From CAYLMG01 sp964493425 (lineage in GTDB: Bacteria > Planctomycetota > Phycisphaerae > Sedimentisphaerales > Anaerobacaceae), in assembly GCA_964493425.1 (NCBI GenBank), contig CAZBMW010000002.1, positions 1 through 64,000 on the forward strand: a stretch of DNA of 64,000 nt. The letters are read 5' to 3'. Shown here one piece after another: positions 50,213 through 58,385 of the stretch. The translations under genes were made by a program, and so were the position numbers. Within the stretch, counting starts at the first letter, position 1; each line of letters opens with the position of its first letter. Under the pieces are notes generated by a model. It was not told where the DNA came from and searched no databases. It saw nothing but the letters and a program-made list of their open reading frames with translations.

Positions 50213-50794
50213 TTATCTTTGAACAGCAACTTTCAGATTTGCGAGAAGCTCGGTACCTGTCCGGCTTTCTAAGGATGTTTGTGCAAACAACTGATGGCGT
50301 TCGAGGATTTTCGGGTTGTCATCATAGTATTTCTGGACGGCGGCAGTACCGCCTTCGGCGGAGCCGGCGGTTCTGTAGTTATTATCCAAGAGCCAGCGGC
50401 TTATTTCGTCATCATACTCGGCTGGGTAGATTAAAGCGGTTGCGAATTTTTCGTCCGAGTATTTTGCGAGATGGACTTTTGCTCTGCAGACAGGTGCCGA
50501 GCCGACCGCGATTTTGACGAGATTATTGAAATCATTGCGGGCGGAATCGAGAGAAGTTTCATAGAAGAACATACCGGCTTCGAGCTGAAAGGTTTCGTTG
50601 CGAACACCTTTTAATTCGAGCCGGCCGTCAGGATACGCGTTGTGGATTTTATATACTTTGCAGTCTTTGTACTTTTCGCTGTCGAGCAGTTCAGCGACCT
50701 CTTCTGCGGTAAAGCCGACAGATGAGCTCTCACCGAAATCGACGACATACAGGCCGACATATTTATCAGGTTGTTTCAGTTCAGGCAACTTCAT
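50213..50794 (-). CDS. conserved protein of unknown function
   Basis: Soluble protein of 193 residues with no signal peptide or membrane helix. I do not recognise a domain. It starts with a glycine/serine-rich strand (YVVDFGESSSVGFTAEEVAELL) and has an alpha/beta pattern with WLLDNNYRTAGSAEGGTAAVQKYYDD in the C-terminal half. It lies 32 bp downstream of tyrS on the same strand, so it may be transcribed with it. Confidence 0.7.
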   Translation of the reverse strand: MKLPELKQPDKYVGLYVVDFGESSSVGFTAEEVAELLDSEKYKDCKVYKIHNAYPDGRLELKGVRNETFQLEAGMFFYETSLDSARNDFNNLVKIAVGSAPVCRAKVHLAKYSDEKFATALIYPAEYDDEISRWLLDNNYRTAGSAEGGTAAVQKYYDDNPKILERHQLFAQTSLESRTGTELLANLKVAVQR

Positions 50795-50826
50795 ACAAAT
50801 ATTATAGCCAAAAAATTTAATAGGCT

Positions 50827-52035
50827 TTAAGAGATTTTTATTTTTGCAAATTTTCGTTTTCCGACCTGGATAACCATACCATCTTTAGGCGTGATTTGTT
50901 CATTGGGATCGGTTTTCTTTTTCGAGTCAATACTGACAGCGGACTGAACACACAGGCGTTTCGCCTCTCCGCCGGTCTCCACAAGTCTGCAATTAACCAG
51001 AAGCTGCTTAACTATAACAGGCTCGGCAGGAATTTTAATTTCCGCAATTTCATCGGGTAGTTGTTTCTGTGCGAAGACTTTTTCGAAGTGGTCGGCGGCG
51101 GCATCGGCGGCTTGTGCATCATAAAACTGGGTGACAATAGTTTTGCCGAGCAGGACCTTGGCTTCTTTGGGATGGGTTTTTTGCGGGTCGGTCAATTCAG
51201 CAATTTTTTCGGTGGGGATGTCGGTGAGCAGAGTAAAGTAGTTTTCCATCAGCTCGTCTGAAATACTCATAACCTTTCCGAACATATCGTTCGGCTCGTC
51301 GGTAACGCCGATATAGTTGCCTTTGGACTTGCTCATTTTTTCTGTTCCGTCGAGGCCAACGAGGATTGGTGTTGTGATGACAATCTGGGGCGGCTGGCCG
51401 TTGAGCCTCTGCAGGTCTCTTCCGACAAGATTGTTAAAGGTCTGGTCGGTGCCGCCGAGCTCGACGTCACTATTAATATTGACGGAGTCCCAGCCCTGCA
51501 TAAGCGGGTAGAGCATTTCGTGCAGTCCGATAGGGTCACCAGCTTTATGTCTGATATCGAAGGTGTCCCTTTCGAGCATTCTTGCGACGGTCATATTGCT
51601 GGTCAGCTTAATAATGTCGGCGAGGTTCATTTTTGCCAGCCATTCGGAGTTATGACGGACTTCTAGCTGAGCGTCTGAGATATCGAGGATTTTTCCGGCC
51701 TGCTCAAAGTATGTTTTTGCATTTTTCTCGATTTGCTCTGAACTGAGCATCGGCCGGGTGGTGTTCTGTCCCGATGGGTCGCCGATTCGTGCGGTGTAGT
51801 CGCCGATGATAAGGACAGCCTTATGGCCGAGGTCCTGGAACTGGCGCATCTTGCGCAGGACCACGGTATGGCCGAGATGTATGTCGGGGCTGGTGGGGTC
51901 GAGGCCGAGCTTTATGCGGAGCTGGCGGCCGGTCTTAGCAGCCTCGGCCAGTCTTTCGGCAAGCTCGGCTTCAGTGTAGATTTCGACAGTGCCGCGTCTT
52001 AACAGCTTGATTTGTTCGTCAATTTCTTTCTTCAT
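50827..52035 (-). CDS. tyrS: tyrosyl-tRNA synthetase
   Basis: Class I aminoacyl-tRNA synthetase charging tRNA-Tyr. The HIGH-like motif is DIHLGHT (about 52-58) and the KMSKS motif is EKMSKSKGN (about 238-246). Together with GGTDQTFNNLVGRDLQ these place it in the TyrRS group with an intact KMSKS (TyrZ-like). The C-terminal S4 RNA-binding domain (about 345-402) is present. 402 residues. It probably starts a transcript with the 193- and 65-residue genes downstream. Confidence 0.95.
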   Translation of the reverse strand: MKKEIDEQIKLLRRGTVEIYTEAELAERLAEAAKTGRQLRIKLGLDPTSPDIHLGHTVVLRKMRQFQDLGHKAVLIIGDYTARIGDPSGQNTTRPMLSSEQIEKNAKTYFEQAGKILDISDAQLEVRHNSEWLAKMNLADIIKLTSNMTVARMLERDTFDIRHKAGDPIGLHEMLYPLMQGWDSVNINSDVELGGTDQTFNNLVGRDLQRLNGQPPQIVITTPILVGLDGTEKMSKSKGNYIGVTDEPNDMFGKVMSISDELMENYFTLLTDIPTEKIAELTDPQKTHPKEAKVLLGKTIVTQFYDAQAADAAADHFEKVFAQKQLPDEIAEIKIPAEPVIVKQLLVNCRLVETGGEAKRLCVQSAVSIDSKKKTDPNEQITPKDGMVIQVGKRKFAKIKIS

Positions 52036-52139
52036 CTTTCCGGCCTAACAGCATCGTAAAAATGATGCTCGAATTATAAAGAAAAGCAATATTCATATCA
52101 AGCTTATAAATAGATAGTTGTTGATAGGCTGGGACAGTC

Positions 52140-52643
52140 TTATTTTTTACATTCATTTAATCGAGCGGTTATGAAGTTGAGCAGCAGCAATATAATAGCT
52201 GCGAGCCAGAATGCAAGGCAAAGGGTTTTGACGTCATCGAGAGCGTTAATATGCAGCAGAGGTTTTGCTTTTGACGGCCAAAATGGTTCCACATCCCAGT
52301 GAGTAAATGAATCAATAAGTATGTGGAACCAGGCTCCGAGTATCGACCAGATAAGGATTTTCAGAAAGGTAGGCTCGTAGGGCAGGCGAAAAAGGTACAT
52401 AATTTTTTTTAGCAGATTCCGCACCGGATACAGTACAACAGCTAAGGCAATTGCGACGGCAGTTGCTCCCAGAAAAGTGTGGCAGAATCTATGGTGCGGC
52501 TGGCCGAGGTTGCTGAATATAATTATCAGCGGCTCGATATCGACAGCGACATTCGCGAGGACGAAGGCTGGTATATCGACTCTTTTTTTGAAAAGCAGGC
52601 CGATAAACCCCGCAGGTCCAAAGTGATAAGGCGTAAAGGGCAT
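52140..52643 (-). CDS. DUF4184-like membrane protein
   Basis: Integral membrane protein of 167 residues with about four hydrophobic segments and conserved histidines: MPFTPYHFGP at the N-terminus, GQPHHRFCHTFLGA, and HILIDSFTHWDVEPFWP. This histidine/aspartate pattern is that of DUF4184 and related membrane-bound hydrolase-like families (YdjM type). Metal dependence is inferred and the substrate unknown. It lies 76 bp downstream of hldD. Confidence 0.75.
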   Translation of the reverse strand: MPFTPYHFGPAGFIGLLFKKRVDIPAFVLANVAVDIEPLIIIFSNLGQPHHRFCHTFLGATAVAIALAVVLYPVRNLLKKIMYLFRLPYEPTFLKILIWSILGAWFHILIDSFTHWDVEPFWPSKAKPLLHINALDDVKTLCLAFWLAAIILLLLNFITARLNECKK

Positions 52644-52719
52644 AAGTTTCCTTTTTAAATTACAACAGCGATTAGGTAGTTTGATAAACTTTTATTGGCA
52701 TTTTTTATTTACTCGTTTG

Positions 52720-53694
52720 TCAAACCCCTAAATAGCTGCTTTTCATCAGGTAGCTTTTTACGTAGTCGGAGATTGCGTCTTCAAGCGTAGTGGTTGGTTT
52801 TTTGTATCCGACTTTTTTGATTTTTGAGGTATCGGCTTCGGTGTAATACTGATACTGATTTTGAAGCCTGGCTGGCATATCGATGTATTCGATGTTCGCA
52901 GGTTTGTCCATAGCGGCAAAGACAGCTTTTACCAAATCATTCCAGGTTCGAGCCTTGCCGGTGCCGATATTGAAAAGGCCATTGACCTTTGGGTTATCGA
53001 AAAAGAACAGTGTCTGCTCGACGGCGTCTTTTATATAAATGAAGTCACGGACATATTCACCGTCGGCATATTCGGGATTGTGAGATTTGAACAGCCGAAC
53101 GGAACCGCTATTTACTATCTGCTCGTAGGCCTTTATGACGAAGCTACGCATATCTGCCTTGTGGTATTCGTTGGGGCCGAAAACGTTGAAGTATTTCAGG
53201 CCTGCGAATTTTTTTAACAGGCCTGAACGCTTAGCCCATAAATCGAAAAGCTGCTTGGAGTAGCCATATATATTCAGGGGTCGCAGGATTTCTATTTTTT
53301 CTTCGTCGTCGGAAAAACCGGCAGAGCCGTCGCCATAGGTAGCTGCACTGGATGCATAAATGAATCGTACACGCGAGTCGGCTGACCACTGGGCAAGGAG
53401 CTTGCTGTATTCGTAATTGTTCTTTATAAGGTAGGATGCGTTTGTCTCGGTGGTGTCGGTGCAGGCACCCACATGAAAGAGAGCATCAACGGGCGATGAG
53501 ATTTTACCATCCAGCAGAAGCTCAAGAAAATCATTTTTTTCGATATAGTCTGCGAATGAAAGGTTAAGAAGGTTTTTCCATTTTTCGTCTGAACCTAATT
53601 CATCCACAACCAGGATGTCATCGATGCCGCGAGCATTTAGTGCGGTGATGATAGCTGAGCCGATAAAGCCTGCCCCGCCTGTGACGATTATCAT
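52720..53694 (-). CDS. hldD: ADP-L-glycero-D-manno-heptose 6-epimerase
   Basis: NAD(P)-dependent short-chain dehydrogenase that makes ADP-L-glycero-beta-D-manno-heptose for the LPS inner core. The 324 residues have the nucleotide motif VTGGAGFIGS, the catalytic YGYSK (Tyr and Lys), and HldD-type segments FNVFGPNEYHKADMRS and GEYVRDFIYIKD. It indicates heptose-containing LPS, in line with lptB at 6.9 kb. hldE, hldA and gmhA/B are not in the window. Confidence 0.92.
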   Translation of the reverse strand: MIIVTGGAGFIGSAIITALNARGIDDILVVDELGSDEKWKNLLNLSFADYIEKNDFLELLLDGKISSPVDALFHVGACTDTTETNASYLIKNNYEYSKLLAQWSADSRVRFIYASSAATYGDGSAGFSDDEEKIEILRPLNIYGYSKQLFDLWAKRSGLLKKFAGLKYFNVFGPNEYHKADMRSFVIKAYEQIVNSGSVRLFKSHNPEYADGEYVRDFIYIKDAVEQTLFFFDNPKVNGLFNIGTGKARTWNDLVKAVFAAMDKPANIEYIDMPARLQNQYQYYTEADTSKIKKVGYKKPTTTLEDAISDYVKSYLMKSSYLGV

Positions 53695-53780
53695 AGAAAA
53701 ATCCTTAAATTCCAGAATAAACCCTATAAGGTTAATTTCGGGAGGAGTTTATGTCAAATGTTAATAGTACGCGCATAAAA

Positions 53781-53805
53781 AAAACCGCTGATAACAAGCG
53801 GTTTT
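53781..53805 (-). terminator. intrinsic terminator of the short gene
   Basis: AAAACCGCT / AGCGGTTTT stem with a seven-base loop. On the minus strand it runs into eight consecutive T, a canonical intrinsic terminator. Nothing but the 31-codon frame and its promoter lies between this and the terminator at 54059. Confidence 0.85.
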
Positions 53806-53835
53806 ACTCAGTGAGAGAGACAAAAGTTGAATATG

Positions 53836-53931
53836 TCAGCAAAGAGCAATATAGCTTGCGATTGCTAAAAACAGAATTCGCTTTTTGCTGATAGTAAAGG
53901 GAATCCAGAATTTGTAATAGAATTTTTTCAT
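53836..53931 (-). CDS. 31-residue hydrophobic peptide or small RNA gene
   Basis: A short frame starts MKKFYYKFWIPF, has a basic stretch (SKKR) and ends with a hydrophobic segment ILFLAIASYIALC. A GGTGGTGGTG tract lies directly before the ATG. The unit is complete: a strong promoter at 53969-53998, a leader of about 30 nt, this frame and an intrinsic terminator at 53781-53805, giving a transcript of about 185 nt. It could be a small membrane peptide or a regulatory RNA with an incidental frame. No known family is recognised. Confidence 0.6.
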   Translation of the reverse strand: MKKFYYKFWIPFTISKKRILFLAIASYIALC

Positions 53932-53968
53932 CACCACCACCGAAAATAGCCAAGTTCCTAACAGGTTT

Positions 53969-53998
53969 ATTATAGCAGAAAAGGTATGGCTAAGTCAA
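53969..53998 (-). promoter_or_regulatory. strong sigma-70-type promoter of the short gene
   Basis: On the minus strand TTGACT (53998-53993) and a perfect TATAAT (53974-53969) are 18 bp apart, and TGC directly before the -10 adds an extended -10 element. It is the closest match to the sigma-70 consensus I found in the window. Confidence 0.8.
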
Positions 53999-54058
53999 GA
54001 AAAAAGGGGTTGTTCGTACACTAAGCTACTATATAACAAGAGGTTATGTAAAAAAGAA

Positions 54059-54080
54059 AACCCCGGCTCAAACCGGGGTT
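54059..54080 (-). terminator. terminator of the Tat redox operon
   Basis: A perfect stem AACCCCGG / CCGGGGTT with a six-base loop, followed on the minus strand by TTTTCTTTTTT, 24 bp after the stop of the last aldo/keto reductase gene. Confidence 0.88.
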
Positions 54081-54103
54081 GATATGCTTAAATATACGGT
54101 ATT

Positions 54104-55324
54104 TTAAGCTAATTTTCGCACTGCCTGGCTCATTATTTTTGCGATGGGCAGGTGATTGGGACAGAGCTTGGCAGCGAGTGAATAATTGGCAGTCAGCAGC
54201 TTCGCCTTCGCTGCTGCCGGCAGCAGAGTGAAATTTTCCTTTGCGAGCTTTACTTCGCCATAGCTGTTGTGGTACATCATATACCGCATAACCTCAGCGA
54301 TGTAAGGCATATCGGGACAGGCGGAAGAGCAGATATGAGCACAGCCTGAACAGTAGTCACTTTTTGTTTTACGGGCATAGTCTGCAAGGACCTGCCGGTC
54401 GGCTCTGGTGAGCTCCGGTTTGACGACAACGGCGTTTATGTTTTCCTCTAATTCGGTGACGGATTTTACACCGACGCAGGCGGATGCGATTCGGCCGTCG
54501 TGGAGAATCGCCTTGATTCTTGCCTGCACCTCGGTGTATCCTTTCTCCATAAAGTGCTTATAGATTTTCTTGTCTTCTTCGGTGAATTCCTCGCCGGGTC
54601 TGACTCTCAGGCCGAGACTTTTCATAGCAACCAGTCCGATGCCGGCCTTATGACAGGCGTCGACCGCTTTTTTCATATCATCATCGAGCATCAGGCGGAA
54701 GTTATAGCTTGTCATTATCGCGTCAATCCAGCCGAGCTTTGCGGCGGCGGTCAGGCATTGCGGCATATTCCTATGCACGCTGAAACCGAAGAACCTGATT
54801 TTCTTTTGCTTTTTTGCTTTCTCTGCCCATTGTTTCACTTCATCGGTGAGTACCGAAGGGTCGGAAGGGCCGTGGAGCTGATAAAAATCGACGTAATCAG
54901 TCTTCATAGTTTGCAGAGAATCATTCAGATGACTTTCAATTTCCTCAATGGTATGTGCGCGTGAAGCCTTGGTGACGATGAACAGTTTCTTTCGCAGCTT
55001 CGAGTCGCTTTCGATTAGTTTGCCGATTGTGGCTTCACTGCCGCCGCCCATATAGTTTCTTGCTGTATCGAAGTAAGTGACATCGTTTTGAATTGCGGCC
55101 CGTAGGATGACGAGACTATCGAGTCTGTTTCCGCCGATTGAAAGACAAGGTACTTTGACACCGGTTTTACCGAGTTTTCTTAAAGGTATTTTTGATTTTT
55201 TCTCGGCTGGTGCATTGGGGTCAGGGATGTTCGGCTCGCCGGCGAAGATTTTCGAAAGCTTAGTGAAAAAAGGCAAAGCCCCTGCGGCGCCGACCGATTT
55301 GAGGAACTTTCTTCTGTCGAGCAT
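54104..55324 (-). CDS. Tat-exported aldo/keto reductase with Cys cluster (1)
   Basis: Protein of 406 residues with a Tat signal (DRRKFLKSVGAAGALPFF, about 3-20). The aldo/keto reductase barrel carries the catalytic YFDTARNY (Asp and Tyr) and the lysine/histidine region. A C-terminal extension has four cysteines in CSGCAHICSSAC, able to hold an iron-sulfur cluster. This resembles bacterial aldo/keto reductases with 4Fe-4S tails that usually act as partners of sugar or polyol oxidation. It is the last gene of the operon, 52 bp after its paralogue. Confidence 0.86.
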   Translation of the reverse strand: MLDRRKFLKSVGAAGALPFFTKLSKIFAGEPNIPDPNAPAEKKSKIPLRKLGKTGVKVPCLSIGGNRLDSLVILRAAIQNDVTYFDTARNYMGGGSEATIGKLIESDSKLRKKLFIVTKASRAHTIEEIESHLNDSLQTMKTDYVDFYQLHGPSDPSVLTDEVKQWAEKAKKQKKIRFFGFSVHRNMPQCLTAAAKLGWIDAIMTSYNFRLMLDDDMKKAVDACHKAGIGLVAMKSLGLRVRPGEEFTEEDKKIYKHFMEKGYTEVQARIKAILHDGRIASACVGVKSVTELEENINAVVVKPELTRADRQVLADYARKTKSDYCSGCAHICSSACPDMPYIAEVMRYMMYHNSYGEVKLAKENFTLLPAAAKAKLLTANYSLAAKLCPNHLPIAKIMSQAVRKLA

Positions 55325-55376
55325 TTTAAGTTGCCCTCCACTTTTAAGATTTACGAAAAGTTTTATGCTTTCAGAC

Positions 55377-56609
55377 TTATGCTAACTTTGCTGCAGCCTC
55401 TTTCATAAGGCTTCTTATGGGCAGCCTGTTCGGACATTTTGCTTCAGCAAGTGAGTAGTCGGCGTTAAGCAGTTTTGCCTTTGCCGAAGAAGGCAGTTGA
55501 GCGAAAAGGTCTCTGGCCATTTTGCGGTCGCCGTAGCTGTTATAGTACATCAGGTAGCGCATAATATCGGCGACGTAGGGCATAGCCGGTGCTGCACTTT
55601 CACATATCTTCGAGCAGCCAGCACAATAGCCGTCGCAGTTTTTCCTTGCATATTTAGCAAGGAAAGCGACGTCTTTTTCGTCAAGCGGAGTTTTGTCAAG
55701 GACAGCATCAACGCCGAGGACAAGATGCTCAATGCTGCCCCTGCCTACGCCGACGCAGGCTGAGCAGAAGCGTTTATCCTGCAGGACGATTTTTACCTTT
55801 GCCTGACCTTCAGTGAAGCCTTTTTTGGTGAAGTGCTCGATGAGCTCTCGCTCCTTATCGGTCCGCTGTCTGACTCTTCTGGCCTGAGTCTTCATAGCAA
55901 TGAGAGCGATGCCTTTTTCGTGACAGGCTTGGACGGCTTCCTGCATTTTCGTATCCTGCATTACATTGTAGTTGTAACTCGTCATAACTGCGTCAATCCA
56001 GTCGGTCTTCGCTGCGGCTAACAGATGGTCGGCCATATTGGAATGTGTGGTGAAGGCCAAATATTTGATAAGTTTTCGTTTCTTTGCGCTTTCCGCCCAT
56101 TTTCGCAGGCCATCGTTGAGCTGACTAGTACTGCGAAGTCCGTGTACGCCGAAATAAAGGTCTATATAGTCTGTATTCATTCTCCTAAAGGATTCGTGCA
56201 TACGAGCTTCAAGTTCCTCGGGTGTGCCTGCGGTCTTTGATGTAAGAAACATTTTTTTGCGAAGCTCGGGCTGTTTTTCGAGAATTTTTCCGATACCCAG
56301 CTCGGCGTTGCCGTTCGCATAGCTGTATGCGCAGTCCCAGTAGTGAACTTCGAGCTGGAGTGCTTTTCTGAGGACGGCCTGCTGCTCAAGGGCGTTGAAC
56401 ATTACTCCGAGCGAAAAGACTGGGATTTTTAAATCGTATTTGCCGAACTTACGCAGGGGTATTTTGGGTGTTTTTGGTTCTGCCGTGTTGGGGTCGGCTG
56501 TGTTTGCATCAGCTAACAGTCTCTTTGAGAGAAAAGCGGAACCTGCACCGGCAGCGGCTACGGTTTTTAAGAAGTTTCTTCTGTTTATGGCATTTTTTTC
56601 GTTCGACAT
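55377..56609 (-). CDS. Tat-exported aldo/keto reductase with Cys cluster (2)
   Basis: Paralogue of the next gene downstream, 410 residues, with Tat signal NRRNFLKTVAAAGAGSAFL (about 9-27). The barrel starts with the expected YWDCAYSYANG region. The C-terminal cluster reads CAGCSKICESAAP: three cysteines, with alanine in place of the fourth found in its paralogue. The two copies may therefore bind different clusters, or one may have lost it. 17 bp separate it from the polyferredoxin gene. Confidence 0.86.
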   Translation of the reverse strand: MSNEKNAINRRNFLKTVAAAGAGSAFLSKRLLADANTADPNTAEPKTPKIPLRKFGKYDLKIPVFSLGVMFNALEQQAVLRKALQLEVHYWDCAYSYANGNAELGIGKILEKQPELRKKMFLTSKTAGTPEELEARMHESFRRMNTDYIDLYFGVHGLRSTSQLNDGLRKWAESAKKRKLIKYLAFTTHSNMADHLLAAAKTDWIDAVMTSYNYNVMQDTKMQEAVQACHEKGIALIAMKTQARRVRQRTDKERELIEHFTKKGFTEGQAKVKIVLQDKRFCSACVGVGRGSIEHLVLGVDAVLDKTPLDEKDVAFLAKYARKNCDGYCAGCSKICESAAPAMPYVADIMRYLMYYNSYGDRKMARDLFAQLPSSAKAKLLNADYSLAEAKCPNRLPIRSLMKEAAAKLA

Positions 56610-56626
56610 TTTTCTATTCTCCTAAA

Positions 56627-58372
56627 TTAGAGAAGTAATTTTCTATCTGTGCTTCTGCTTTCACCTTCGGCAGAGACTCTTATAGCTTTTTTACCGCTGA
56701 CGGGGCACTCGTGTTCGCATACGCCGCATCCGATACAACGTTCAATGTCAACATAGGGACGCTGCAGACGTACCTGGATGTGGATTTTTGAACCTTCAGC
56801 GGGAATTTTCGTAAACTTAACTTCCTTTGAAATCGTTATAGTGTTATTTGTATTTGCTACTATTTTACCCTTTTGACCTCCCTCAAACTGACAATAGTAA
56901 TCACCGGTTGCGAATTTGTCAAGTGTTAAATTATTTTCAACGGTTTCAATTGTATTTCCAATAAACTTTTTGATGGTAAAGGCGCCGTCTCTTACAGTAC
57001 TGAAAAATTCCCTTGTAAAAATTGCCTTTGGGCTGAGCGGGCAGTTTTCCTCGCAAACGATGCAGGGTTTGTCGAAGGCCCAGGGCAGACATCTGTTTTT
57101 GTCAACGAAAGCAGTACCTAATTTAAGAGGGCCTTTGTCGGCAAAGCTGCCTGTGCCGAGTTTTTCATCGAGAGTTATTGGTCTGATTGCAGCAGTCGGA
57201 CAAATTTGTGAGCAGGCTGTGCAATTGAGCTGACAGCCGCTGGTGCCTATGCGATTATTAAGGACGGGCGTCCATAGCGCTTCGAGGCCTGCATCGAGAC
57301 CGGCAGGCTGGAGGACATTCGTCGGACAGATACGCATACACTGTCCGCACTTGATACAGCGTTTGAGGAATTCAGGCTCAGCCAGTGAGCCGGGCGGACG
57401 TATTAGCTTGTGAGGCCAGTTGGCTTTGATTTTTCCTGCGAGTCTTACCGCAGGAACGGCGAGAAAGCCCGATGCGAGTGACAATACAAATCCTCGTCTC
57501 GATACATCCGGATTAGTGACTTCACCTGCAAGTGAAGGTTTTGCCTGATAGCGGATTACATTGTCTTTTGTTTTGCAGTCCTCGCGGCAGTTGAAACAAA
57601 GGACACATTCGGCAATTTTTATTTCCGCTGAGGGCTCGCACGCTCCTTCGCAATGCTGCTCACAGAATTTGCAGTTTGAGCACTCTTTTGTGTTCTTGCC
57701 GATACGCCAGATGGAAAACCGGCTTAAGATAGCGAACAATGCGCCGAGGGGACATATAAAACGGCAGTAGAATCGCGGGATTACAAAGTTGAGTAAAACA
57801 GCGGCAAGAAAGAATGCGAAGATTACAAAAGTAGTTTCGTAGAACCGCCCGATTACCGAGAGAAGATTGGCGGAGCCGTCGGCAAGCGGCAGCAGGATAA
57901 GATTGAAAGAGCGTGTAACGAGCGGGATTGGGTCGAGCAGGCCGGTCTGCAAAGTCGCAGCCATTGAGGGGAAGGCGGCCATAATGAGCAGTACGACTAG
58001 GATGAAATATTTTATCGACTGGGCTTTTCGGTATCTATTGAGCTTTATTTTCTGAGCGGCGGTTTTTTTGCGGGAACCAAGATAACCGAAGAAGTGATGA
58101 ATCGAACCGAAAGGACAGAGCCAGCTGCAGAAAAACCTGCCGAAAATGATTGTCAGGATTACGGTCGGCAAAGCCCACAGCAGCGGCCAGTAAAGAGAGT
58201 GTGTTGTAAGGATAGTACCCAGTGCGGCGAGCGGGTCGAGGCTGAGGAATAAATTTATCGGCCAGCTTCGCAGTTGCCAGAATTTGCCGCCGAGAGTAGT
58301 AACAATGCAGAACCAAACGAACAGGGTGAAAAAGAAAATCTGACTTATTCTTCTTATCGTTACGATTTTCAT
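56627..58372 (-). CDS. membrane polyferredoxin with internal Tat segment
   Basis: Electron-transfer protein of 581 residues, related to NapH/NosR-type membrane ferredoxins. The N-terminal part has about five membrane helices with CSWLCPFG (82-89) and CRFICPLG (203-210) loops. A cytoplasmic ferredoxin follows (231-265). Then comes SRRGFVLSLASGFLAVPAVR (291-310), a twin-arginine motif plus hydrophobic stretch, followed by several cysteine-rich 4Fe-4S motifs (339-349, 380-391, 428-444, 546-556). The layout predicts Sec insertion of the first helices and Tat export of the folded cluster domains. It probably links the quinone pool to the exported reductases. Confidence 0.88.
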   Translation of the reverse strand: MKIVTIRRISQIFFFTLFVWFCIVTTLGGKFWQLRSWPINLFLSLDPLAALGTILTTHSLYWPLLWALPTVILTIIFGRFFCSWLCPFGSIHHFFGYLGSRKKTAAQKIKLNRYRKAQSIKYFILVVLLIMAAFPSMAATLQTGLLDPIPLVTRSFNLILLPLADGSANLLSVIGRFYETTFVIFAFFLAAVLLNFVIPRFYCRFICPLGALFAILSRFSIWRIGKNTKECSNCKFCEQHCEGACEPSAEIKIAECVLCFNCREDCKTKDNVIRYQAKPSLAGEVTNPDVSRRGFVLSLASGFLAVPAVRLAGKIKANWPHKLIRPPGSLAEPEFLKRCIKCGQCMRICPTNVLQPAGLDAGLEALWTPVLNNRIGTSGCQLNCTACSQICPTAAIRPITLDEKLGTGSFADKGPLKLGTAFVDKNRCLPWAFDKPCIVCEENCPLSPKAIFTREFFSTVRDGAFTIKKFIGNTIETVENNLTLDKFATGDYYCQFEGGQKGKIVANTNNTITISKEVKFTKIPAEGSKIHIQVRLQRPYVDIERCIGCGVCEHECPVSGKKAIRVSAEGESRSTDRKLLL

Positions 58373-58385
58373 AAAAATACAACCT

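Noticed and set aside
55377..56609. The second aldo/keto reductase as a pseudogene because of the lost cysteine
   Set aside because: The frame is intact, with a Tat signal, full-length barrel and tail. A single Cys-to-Ala change is not decay.
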